This document shows positions 1-5,090 of a DNA stretch of 5,090 bases, in pieces. This stretch comes from Competibacteraceae bacterium UBA2788 (GTDB taxonomy: Bacteria > Pseudomonadota > Gammaproteobacteria > Competibacterales > Competibacteraceae). Position 1 is the first letter of the stretch, and every line of letters begins with the position of its first letter. The position numbers and the translations under genes were made by a program. The stretch is taken from the NCBI GenBank assembly GCA_002352185.1, contig DEHY01000108.1:19756-24845 (forward strand). Reading direction: 5' to 3'. The notes under the pieces are model-generated. The model did no database searches. It saw nothing but the letters and a program-made list of their open reading frames with translations, and was not told where the DNA came from.

Positions 1-1
1 G

Positions 2-1801
2 GAAGCCGATATCGGGATGCGCCTGCGCCATCCCCGCATCGTCCGGGTGCGCGATTACGGCGAGCAGGAAGGCGTTCTGTATCTGGCGATGGAATTCGTC
101 ACGGGACAGGAACTCGGCAAGCTGCTGGAAAAACAGCCGAAATTGCCGCTGGCGATGAGTCTGGCGCTGATGCTGCAAGTGTTGAACGCTTTAGCCTACG
201 CCCACAATCAGGGCGTGATTCACCGGGACATCAAGCCGGCCAATATCCTGGTGCGCCCGGACTACACCATCATCCTGACCGATTTTGGCATTGCCCATGT
301 CGGCGGCTCGGAACTGACGCAGACCGGCGATTTGCTGGGATCGCCGCTGTATATGGCGCCGGAGCAACTGCGGGGCGAACCGGTGGATGGTCGCGCCGAC
401 CTGTTTGCGGCGGGCGTAGTGCTGTATTACCTGCTCACCCAGCGCAAGCCGTTTGCCGCCGACACGCTGGCGGCGTTGATGCACCGGGTGCTGTGCGAGG
501 AGCCGCCGCCGCCCTCGACCGTCAATCGGGCATTGCCGGTCGCATTCGACGCAGTATTACGCCGGGCGCTGGCCAAAGACCGCAAAGCCAGATTCGGCAG
601 CGCCCTTGATTTCGCGGCGGCGCTGCGCCAGGCGCGGATTGACGCAGTCGAAAGCACGGTCGTCATACCGGCGGACTGGTCGCCAAAACCCGCTTGGCCC
701 ACCGCTGAAGCGGGTCTGGAACGGGACGAATGGCGACGCTTACAACAGGCGTGGGGGGGCGCAGCGCTGACCACGCTGGCGGAAACGATTCTCCGCGATG
801 CGCCGCTGCCGGGGCGCGTGCTTCACGATGCGCGTGGCGACTGGCTGGAGCGAGTGTGCCTGTTCAGGCGGCTGTGGGACGCCGGGCGCCGTCTGGGCAA
901 CGAACATGCGGCGGACATGACCCGCGCCGGTCTGCTCCAGCAACTCACCGGCGCTTTTCTGGATTACGCCGGTACCTTGAATCAACTGCTGTTCAGCGAA
1001 GATAACCCACAACTGTTGCGGATCTCCGCCGATTTTTCCCGGCTGGATCTGCTGCGGCTGGCGCTGGAAGAACTGGGAGCCGACATCGAGGCGCGGCGGG
1101 TTCAGCAGGCCCAGATTCTGTTCGCCAGTCAGGTGATGGGCAAGGTGAACAGCTTGATGCGGCAGTTTATCGACCGCCGGGGGCCGCTGGCGCGGTTCGG
1201 GGTCGCCAGCCTGCTGGTCGAGGTCGAAGAATTGATCGTACTGGCGGAGCGATTGCTTGAAGGGAGTGAAACCGCCGTGACCGAGGCGGCTGCCCCGGGC
1301 GGCGCAATCCTGGCCGAGTTTATGGACAATGCCCACCGCCTGGGCCGGATCCTGGGCCAGGAGCTGTCGCAGCAGGCGCAGGCGGAGTCGCAGCGGGATG
1401 GCGCCGGGAGAGCCGGCAGCGACCTTGGGCAGGCGTTGTTCGTGGGCCGGTTGCGACAATTGGGATTGCTGTACCGGTTCGCCACCCGGCTGGAGGGCCG
1501 CGAACGCACCGAAACGCTGCGGGCGCTGGCGACTGAAATGCACGAATTTTTAAATGGTTTGACCGATCAGTTGCTGCCCGGCGCAGCGAATACGGAGCCG
1601 CCCGCGCTGCGCGAGCAGCGCTGGATACGATTGTCGGTCATCGCCGAATTAGCCGAACAGTTTATTTGGCCTGAATTGCGCCAGCGTATTCTGCTGGCGA
1701 TTCGCAGCCAGATTCTGAGCGCGGGATCGCTCGATCCGATAGACAAACCGCCGGGGCTGGGGAATGATTCGCGGGCGTCGCTCCCTGATTCAAACGAGTA
1801 A
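2..1801 (+). CDS. Hanks-type serine/threonine protein kinase with long uncharacterised C-terminal region (5' partial)
   Basis: Transfers phosphate from ATP to Ser/Thr of target proteins, presumably in the cytoplasm, as no membrane segment is visible. The frame is open from base 2, and the Met at base 17 is internal: it lies in a stretch like the end of helix alphaC followed by RLRHPRIVRVRDYG. The Gly-rich loop and the beta3 lysine are therefore off the left edge; the Glu at bases 2-4 may be the alphaC glutamate. Counting from Met17, the catalytic loop HRDIKPAN is at residues 69-76 (Asp71, Lys73, Asn76), DFG at 89-91, and APE at 114-116. Ser98, Thr101, Thr103 and Ser109 in the activation segment could be phosphorylated. 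The kinase domain ends near residue 205. About 390 further residues (220-594) look mostly helical, with Leu/Ala/Glu/Arg-rich stretches, and I do not recognise a domain. There is no PASTA, TPR or WD repeat. It stops with TAA, 40 bases before the DUF2782 gene, suggesting co-transcription. The kinase assignment is firm; substrate and role are unknown. Confidence 0.93.
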   Translation, partial: EADIGMRLRHPRIVRVRDYGEQEGVLYLAMEFVTGQELGKLLEKQPKLPLAMSLALMLQVLNALAYAHNQGVIHRDIKPANILVRPDYTIILTDFGIAHVGGSELTQTGDLLGSPLYMAPEQLRGEPVDGRADLFAAGVVLYYLLTQRKPFAADTLAALMHRVLCEEPPPPSTVNRALPVAFDAVLRRALAKDRKARFGSALDFAAALRQARIDAVESTVVIPADWSPKPAWPTAEAGLERDEWRRLQQAWGGAALTTLAETILRDAPLPGRVLHDARGDWLERVCLFRRLWDAGRRLGNEHAADMTRAGLLQQLTGAFLDYAGTLNQLLFSEDNPQLLRISADFSRLDLLRLALEELGADIEARRVQQAQILFASQVMGKVNSLMRQFIDRRGPLARFGVASLLVEVEELIVLAERLLEGSETAVTEAAAPGGAILAEFMDNAHRLGRILGQELSQQAQAESQRDGAGRAGSDLGQALFVGRLRQLGLLYRFATRLEGRERTETLRALATEMHEFLNGLTDQLLPGAANTEPPALREQRWIRLSVIAELAEQFIWPELRQRILLAIRSQILSAGSLDPIDKPPGLGNDSRASLPDSNE

Positions 1802-1830
1802 AACCGGCGTATCTCATCATGCTCACCCAC

Positions 1831-1835
1831 AAGGA
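1831..1835 (+). promoter_or_regulatory. Ribosome binding site of the DUF2782 gene
   Basis: AAGGA lies six bases before the ATG at 1842. It favours this start over the in-frame ATG at 1764, which lies inside the kinase gene and would place about 26 non-signal residues ahead of the evident signal peptide. Confidence 0.7.
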
Positions 1836-1841
1836 TTAATC

Positions 1842-2183
1842 ATGCGCACGCGATTTGTCATTCCGTTGCTGTTGGCGTCGGGTTTGGTTTGGGCGCAGGA
1901 TGCTGCGAAACCCGCCGGTCTGGAACCAATCCCTGATGGCTCCCCGGACGCAGCGCGGGAACAGAACGTTCCGGCGCCGGAAGTGACCATCCGCCGTCGT
2001 GGCGATCAGGGCGTTATTGAGGAATACCGGGCCGGAGGCGTGCTGTACATGATCAAGGTCAATCCGGCCAAGGGCGCATCCTATTATCTGGTGGACACCG
2101 ACGGCGACGGTAATCTGGAGACGCGCTATCACGATTTGCAGGGTGGGATGCTGATTCCGGCTTGGGTGCTGTTGCGCTGGTGA
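1842..2183 (+). CDS. DUF2782 family exported small protein
   Basis: A 113-residue protein of unknown function, probably periplasmic. Residues 1-18 form a classic Sec signal peptide: Arg2 and Arg4, a hydrophobic core (FVIPLLLASGLVW), and a probable signal peptidase I cleavage after Ala18 (VWA-QD). A Pro/Ala-rich linker follows to about residue 46. The conserved domain spans about 47-113: PEVTIRRRGDQGVIEEYR, then LYMIKV, YYLVDTDGDGNLE, and the ending PAWVLLRW. This order matches my recollection of the DUF2782 family, in which the last Trp-Val-Leu-x-Arg-Trp segment is typical. The Asp-x-Asp-x-Asp-Gly stretch (Asp85, Asp87, Asp89) resembles an EF-hand-type calcium loop, but calcium binding is only a guess. 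In pseudomonads the gene sits beside polA; here it follows a kinase gene and faces a convergent Sel1 gene, so that context is not preserved. Family call good, function unknown. Confidence 0.85.
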   Translation: MRTRFVIPLLLASGLVWAQDAAKPAGLEPIPDGSPDAAREQNVPAPEVTIRRRGDQGVIEEYRAGGVLYMIKVNPAKGASYYLVDTDGDGNLETRYHDLQGGMLIPAWVLLRW

Positions 2184-2186
2184 GCG

Positions 2187-2215
2187 AAAAAGGGCGCGCC
2201 GACTTGACGCCGCCC
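2187..2215 (-). terminator. Possible Rho-independent terminator of the Sel1-repeat gene
   Basis: On the minus strand, GGGCG (2211-2215) can pair with CGCCC (2192-2196), with two more G-C pairs possible inside a bulge. Five T residues follow directly (2187-2191). It lies about 30 bases past the Sel1 stop codon and just after the end of the convergent DUF2782 gene. The stem is short and the loop is large for a strong terminator. On the plus strand the same hairpin lacks a T-tract, so it is not a good terminator for the kinase/DUF2782 pair. Confidence 0.35.
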
Positions 2216-2243
2216 CATTCAGCGGCCTCCACCACCGTGTGGG

Positions 2244-2915
2244 CTACACCAACAGTAGCTGGGCGCGCGCCTTTTGATCGGCGGTCAATTTTGCCGCGAT
2301 CTTTTTCTGCGCCTGTCTGGCGTCCTCATCTCCCTGCATCGCGGCCCGGGAGAACCAGACATAAGCCATCATGTGGTCTTTCGATATGCCCCCCTGGCCC
2401 GCAATGCACATTACCCCCAGATTGAACTGGGCCAGCGCATAGCCTTGGCCGGCGGCCTTATGGTACCACGCCAGCGCCTCCTGAAAATCCTGCGGCACCC
2501 CGTGGCCTTCGGCATACAGCGCGCCCAAATTGACCTGAGCCGGAGCATAACCCTGGTTGGCGGCCTTGAGGTACCACTTGAACGCTTCCTGATAATTACC
2601 GCTTTCCTCACTGGCCGCTCCCTTCTCAAAATCCTGCTCCGGGTTCACCCTGGCCTGGCTATTGGGATCGGCGACATTTCTGCGGCTGGTTTCGGTCTGA
2701 CGGCGGGAGTCGTTATGGGCTTTTGCGCTCGCCACATCCTCTGGACGGATTTTACGGTGACGGTAACGCATTCTGGCCAGATAGATAACGACGCCCGCGA
2801 TGATAAGCAGCGCGCCGCAAACTTTCCCAAAGATGGTTTCGAGACCTGCGACCGCCAACATTCCTGTGAGTGCGTACCCATACGGAAGCAATTCATAGAG
2901 GGGCGCTGGAATCAT
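2244..2915 (-). CDS. Membrane-anchored Sel1-like repeat protein
   Basis: A 223-residue protein, probably an inner-membrane scaffold for protein-protein contacts; no partner can be named. Two hydrophobic segments, about residues 11-27 and 31-48, form a hairpin closed by the basic run RMRYRHRKIR (48-57). By the positive-inside rule this places the rest in the cytoplasm. A polar linker runs from 58 to about 95. Sel1-like repeats then follow: a first at about 96-122 (AFKWYLKAANQGYAPAQ begins at 111), a second around 123-159 (NLGALYAEGHGVPQD, then EALAWYHKAAGQGYALAQ), and a third around 160-197 (NLGVMCIAGQGGISKD, then AYVWFSRAAMQGDEDA). A charged helix ends the protein. The ATG at 2915 has GGGAG (2922-2926) six bases upstream. 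The gene lies downstream of rtcB on the same strand, but 207 bases with a repeat element and a candidate promoter separate them, so it is probably a separate transcription unit. Sel1 repeats in bacteria commonly mediate signalling or complex assembly; the role here is inferred from fold only. Confidence 0.88.
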   Translation of the reverse strand: MIPAPLYELLPYGYALTGMLAVAGLETIFGKVCGALLIIAGVVIYLARMRYRHRKIRPEDVASAKAHNDSRRQTETSRRNVADPNSQARVNPEQDFEKGAASEESGNYQEAFKWYLKAANQGYAPAQVNLGALYAEGHGVPQDFQEALAWYHKAAGQGYALAQFNLGVMCIAGQGGISKDHMMAYVWFSRAAMQGDEDARQAQKKIAAKLTADQKARAQLLLV

Positions 2916-2921
2916 GACAAT

Positions 2922-2926
2922 CTCCC
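2922..2926 (-). promoter_or_regulatory. Ribosome binding site of the Sel1-repeat gene
   Basis: GGGAG on the minus strand, six bases before the ATG at 2915-2913. It supports this start codon. Confidence 0.65.
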
Positions 2927-2950
2927 AAGGTTACATGTCTCGTCACCCTA

Positions 2951-2978
2951 ACTATAGCAATCCTAAGTGAGTTGTGGC
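2951..2978 (-). promoter_or_regulatory. Candidate extended -10 promoter of the Sel1-repeat gene
   Basis: On the minus strand, TATAGT (2956-2951) is preceded by TGC, giving an extended -10 pattern (TGnTATAnT). A weak -35 match, GCCACA (2978-2973, three of six positions of TTGACA), sits 16 bases upstream. Transcription would begin near 2944, giving a leader of roughly 30 bases with the ribosome binding site inside it. Only the -10 part is convincing. Confidence 0.4.
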
Positions 2979-2992
2979 GGTGTCTGGCTGCG

Positions 2993-3050
2993 AAATCCCC
3001 CGATTCCCCTTTGCCAAAGGGGGGCGTGAGCGAAGCGAGCGGGGGGATTT
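2993..3050. repeat. C/G-rich inverted-repeat element in the rtcB-Sel1 gap
   Basis: A 58-base element bounded by perfect 9-base inverted ends, AAATCCCCC (2993-3001) and GGGGGATTT (3042-3050). Inside is a second hairpin, CCCCTTT (3006-3012) pairing with AAAGGGG (3016-3022) around a GCC loop, followed by the mirror-like run GAGCGAAGCGAG (3028-3039). No coding sequence is present. Similar AAATCCCCC...GGGGGATTT elements recur as dispersed intergenic repeats in many bacterial genomes, so I read it as a short palindromic, possibly MITE-like repeat. Only one copy is in the window, so repetition is inferred. Transcribed on either strand it would fold strongly and could affect the 3' end of rtcB mRNA. 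Confidence 0.6.
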
Positions 3051-3108
3051 AGCCCAGCCCGGCAGCGTTTCCACAACCCAACATAGGAGCGCTGTATAAG
3101 GGATGGAA

Positions 3109-3132
3109 CAAGGGCTTTTTCTTCAGCCCTTG
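3109..3132 (-). terminator. Hairpin overlapping the rtcB stop codon, possible terminator
   Basis: On the minus strand CAAGGGCT (3132-3125) pairs perfectly with AGCCCTTG (3116-3109) around the loop GAAGAAAA. The first arm contains the last sense codons of rtcB and the first base of its TGA. An 8-base stem at a gene end fits a transcript end, but only TTGTT-like sequence follows rather than a T-run, so efficient intrinsic termination is doubtful. It may instead protect the mRNA 3' end. Confidence 0.4.
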
Positions 3133-5090
3133 ACGCATACCACCTGCTTGAGAGTATGCGCCACCTCCACCAGATCGGCCTGATTGGCCATCACCTCGTC
3201 AATGGGTTTGTAGGCGCCTGGAATTTCGTCCAGCACGCCGTCATCCTTGCGGCATTCCACTCCGGCGGTCTGGGCGATCAAATCCTGTTGATCAAACTTC
3301 TTCTTGGCCTGACCTCGGCTCATCCGTCGCCCCGCGCCATGGGAGCAGGAGCAGAACGAATCCGGTTCGCCCTTGCCGCGCACGATGTAGGATTTGGCGC
3401 CCATGCTGCCGGGGATAATGCCCAAGTCGCCTACGCCAGCGCGGATCGCGCCTTTGCGGGTGATGAATAAATCCTCTCCGAAATGCCGCTCCACCGCGAC
3501 GTAATTATGGTGACAATTCGAAGTAAGAATGTTGTCTTCGAGGGTGAAGGAATGGGTTCCCTCAACAACTGCGCAGAATACTTCATCCACCCGATCAGTC
3601 GGTTCAACCCGAACCACATTCCAACCGCGACGCTCGGCAGCATCACGCCCGTCGATGAAACGCAGACAATGATTCTCAATGAGAAAAAATCCTGGACAGA
3701 GATCGCCTCTCATCAGTCCGAGTAGATAGAGGGGTGTTTCCACTTCACCAAAACCCTTCCGCATCCGAGTGCGAATGCCAAATGTTCCGATGCCGATGAT
3801 GGTGCAGAGTTGGCGGACGTATTCCAAATTCGACCTCTTGGCGGAGGCCAGCGTTGGACGCCCTGTTCGATCAACATCGCCATCTGCCGCAAAGTAACCG
3901 GCAAGCCAGCTATAAAGGGTGTTGGGCGTCGAGTCTAGCGATGGGAGTTCAGTTTTCCATTCCGTAGGTAGATGAAGAATACGTTTGGTATGCGCATAGT
4001 GACGAGGCGATTCCTTATCAGCAAAGAAGGGAAGCATGGCTTCGTCCTTCCTGCCACAGAAATTAGCTACAGCCCACCGCCCTTGAATAGAACCGTCGCC
4101 GTAAACAAAGCCTCTTGCTACTGAATCTCTATCCACAATCATGGCATCCGCACGCAGAGGGAAGCTGCTTTGCAGGCGATCCTTCGCGCACAATTCAATC
4201 GTTGTCTTGTGCGTCTGTGTTCCGATTTGATTACGAGTAATCCAGCCATGCCCCGCAGTGGCATAAATCGTTTTGAGAACGCCTGACCGACTGAGCGTGA
4301 TAGCAAAAAGAGGCTGTTTATTAAAACTCTTGACGGGTGCTTTGATCCATTTCCCGCCAGAAGTCAACAGTTCGTGTTCGCCGCCACAAAGCTCGAAAAT
4401 TGCGCGGTTGCCACTCCGCGTCATTACCATCGTTTCCCCGGCGAGACAGTTAACCGCCTCGTGGGTCAGCGTAAACGGCGGCAACTGTCGCGCCAGCGCA
4501 TCCAGAATCAGCCGCATCATCTCGCGGCGATTGGTCATGGCGTAATCCTGCGCCCATTGCACCGCCGTCACGTAGTCGTCGAAATGTTCCGCGCCTTCCT
4601 GCAAATAAGCCAAATCGCGGTCGGGCAGATTGGCCAGATGCCGGCCCATATCCTTGCGCGCCAGTTCGATGAAATAGCGCCCGATGATGTTGCCGATGCC
4701 GCGACTGCCGGAGTGCAGCATCACCCACACGTCCTGATTCTCGTCCAGGCAGAGTTCGATGAAGTGATTGCCCCCGCCCAGCGTGCCCAGTTGTTGCGCC
4801 CAGGTTCGCTCGACGTTTTTCTGCATCCTGAGAATGGCGGGGTGCTTTTGGACGATGCGGTCCAGCCCCCCGGACAGAGCGCGAACGGTTGAGTTGGGTA
4901 CGCCCGGTCCGTTGGAATGCATAGCGAAACCCACCGGCACTGCCGCCTCGATGGCGGTGCGCAAGGGCCGCAGATGATCCGGCAACTGGCCGGCAGTCAG
5001 GCTGAGGCGGACGGCGTTCATCCCGCACCCAATATCCACCCCAACCGCCGCCGGAATAATCGCGCCTTTGGTGGGAATCACCGCGCCCAC
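3123..5090 (-). CDS. rtcB: RNA-splicing ligase RtcB interrupted by an intein (5' partial)
   Basis: RtcB joins RNA 2',3'-cyclic phosphate (or 3'-phosphate) ends to 5'-OH ends using GTP and Mn2+, through a GMP-histidine intermediate; in bacteria it is linked to RNA repair. The frame is open at the right edge. The first codon is GTG but reads as an internal residue: alignment from memory with E. coli RtcB (408 residues) puts it at about residue 57, so some 56 residues are missing. The extein totals 344 residues, giving about 400 with the missing part. Visible catalytic residues, numbered from the edge: Asp19 and Cys22 in GVDIGCGM, Asn108-His109 in GGGNHF, His126 in HSGSRGIG, Cys526-His527-His528-Asn529, the guanylation histidine His584 in SCSHGAGR (E. 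coli His337), and Lys654 in the C-terminal VVCVKG. All are intact. Residues 215-525 are an in-frame intein, so the primary product must splice to be active. No archease, rtcA or rtcR is in the window. Confidence 0.97.
   Translation of the reverse strand: MGAVIPTKGAIIPAAVGVDIGCGMNAVRLSLTAGQLPDHLRPLRTAIEAAVPVGFAMHSNGPGVPNSTVRALSGGLDRIVQKHPAILRMQKNVERTWAQQLGTLGGGNHFIELCLDENQDVWVMLHSGSRGIGNIIGRYFIELARKDMGRHLANLPDRDLAYLQEGAEHFDDYVTAVQWAQDYAMTNRREMMRLILDALARQLPPFTLTHEAVNCLAGETMVMTRSGNRAIFELCGGEHELLTSGGKWIKAPVKSFNKQPLFAITLSRSGVLKTIYATAGHGWITRNQIGTQTHKTTIELCAKDRLQSSFPLRADAMIVDRDSVARGFVYGDGSIQGRWAVANFCGRKDEAMLPFFADKESPRHYAHTKRILHLPTEWKTELPSLDSTPNTLYSWLAGYFAADGDVDRTGRPTLASAKRSNLEYVRQLCTIIGIGTFGIRTRMRKGFGEVETPLYLLGLMRGDLCPGFFLIENHCLRFIDGRDAAERRGWNVVRVEPTDRVDEVFCAVVEGTHSFTLEDNILTSNCHHNYVAVERHFGEDLFITRKGAIRAGVGDLGIIPGSMGAKSYIVRGKGEPDSFCSCSHGAGRRMSRGQAKKKFDQQDLIAQTAGVECRKDDGVLDEIPGAYKPIDEVMANQADLVEVAHTLKQVVCVKG
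3516..4448 (-). mobile_element. RtcB intein: Hint splicing domain with LAGLIDADG homing endonuclease
   Basis: A 311-residue intein within RtcB, running from Cys215 to Asn525 of the visible protein. It excises itself after translation and joins EAVN to CHHNYV. Block A: CLAGETMV, with Cys1 as first nucleophile. Block B: TAGH (intein Thr64, His67). Block F: VEVF-like segment ending GTHSF, with block F His299. Block G: ILTSN followed by extein Cys, so Asn311 cyclises and Cys+1 is the branch nucleophile. The penultimate residue is Ser310 rather than the usual His. Between the splicing halves are two LAGLIDADG motifs, VARGFVYGDGS (acidic residue intein Asp118) and WLAGYFAADGDV (Asp189), with spacing expected for a monomeric homing endonuclease. 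Both acidic residues are present, so the nuclease may be active. Exact ends rest on the E. coli RtcB sequence reading through NCHHNYV. Hand counts of two intein lines give 27 and 33 G+C of 60, against 40 of 60 in an extein line, suggesting transfer. Confidence 0.95.
3650..4150 (-). other. LAGLIDADG homing endonuclease domain within the intein (approximate limits)
   Basis: DNA endonuclease domain that would cleave intein-less rtcB alleles at the insertion site, so that repair copies the intein in. The first motif, GFVYGDGS, lies around 4090-4112 and the second, LAGYFAADGD, around 3876-3905, about 70 residues apart. Each carries the metal-binding Asp before a Gly (Asp332 and Asp403 of the visible protein). 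Domain edges are estimated from motif positions, not from a structure. No frameshift or stop is visible in it. Confidence 0.8.

Noticed and set aside
740..1543. A 267-codon open frame on the minus strand inside the kinase gene
   Set aside because: It lies fully antisense to the well-supported kinase reading frame, is rich in Gln/Arg/Pro as expected of a GC-rich shadow frame, and has no recognisable domain.
1764..1841. An earlier start for the DUF2782 gene
   Set aside because: It would overlap the kinase gene and bury the signal peptide; the ATG at 1842 has its own ribosome binding site and directly begins the signal peptide.
2258..2275. GC-rich palindrome followed by TTTT on the plus strand, as a terminator for the DUF2782 gene
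   Set aside because: The self-complementary GCGCGC run has no room for a loop, and it lies inside the Sel1 coding sequence.
2274..2951. A 225-codon open frame on the plus strand opposite the Sel1 gene
   Set aside because: The minus-strand frame has clear Sel1 repeats, a good ribosome binding site and membrane segments; the plus frame shows no family features.
3516..4448. The insert as a group I/II intron or transposon
   Set aside because: The reading frame is continuous through it, it begins with Cys and ends with Asn before Cys, and it contains Hint splicing blocks; no transposase or intron-encoded reverse transcriptase is present.
4374..4892. Plus-strand open frames opposite rtcB
   Set aside because: They overlap conserved RtcB coding sequence, and their composition is that of antisense shadows.
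5088..5090. GTG at the right edge as the true start of RtcB
   Set aside because: Conserved RtcB sequence continues upstream of this point in E. coli (about 56 more residues, including the PDVH motif), so the codon is internal and the gene is cut by the window.

Overview
The window looks like a stretch of chromosome from a GC-rich proteobacterium, most likely a gammaproteobacterium. The support is a DUF2782 protein, a family I know mainly from that class, an RtcB ligase that follows the E. coli protein closely along its whole visible length, and GC-rich codon use outside one insert. The genus cannot be fixed from the sequence.

Layout. Bases 2-1801 (+) hold most of a Hanks-type Ser/Thr protein kinase. 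Its N-lobe lies off the left edge, and a long helical C-terminal region of unknown function follows the kinase domain. After a 40-base gap comes a small exported DUF2782 protein (1842-2183, +), probably transcribed with the kinase gene. The rest of the window is read from the minus strand. A two-helix membrane protein with Sel1-like repeats occupies 2244-2915 and ends tail to tail with the DUF2782 gene, with a weak terminator-like hairpin between them. A 207-base intergenic region (2916-3122) holds a candidate extended -10 promoter for the Sel1 gene and a C/G-rich inverted-repeat element (2993-3050) that looks like a dispersed repeat.

The most notable object is the last gene, rtcB (3123-5090, -), which runs off the right edge. 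Its reading frame is interrupted, without loss of frame, by a 311-residue intein (3516-4448). The intein carries the Hint splicing motifs and two LAGLIDADG endonuclease motifs. It sits immediately before the Cys of the Cys-His-His-Asn metal-binding motif of RtcB, so the ligase should be inactive until splicing. The extein parts join into a normal RtcB with all the catalytic residues I can check. The insert is visibly more AT-rich than the flanks, consistent with horizontal acquisition.

No single pathway links the genes: kinase signalling, an envelope protein, a Sel1 scaffold and RNA ligation/repair. There are no tRNA or rRNA genes, no CRISPR array and no transposase. The candidate for an unusual system is the intein-controlled RNA ligase.
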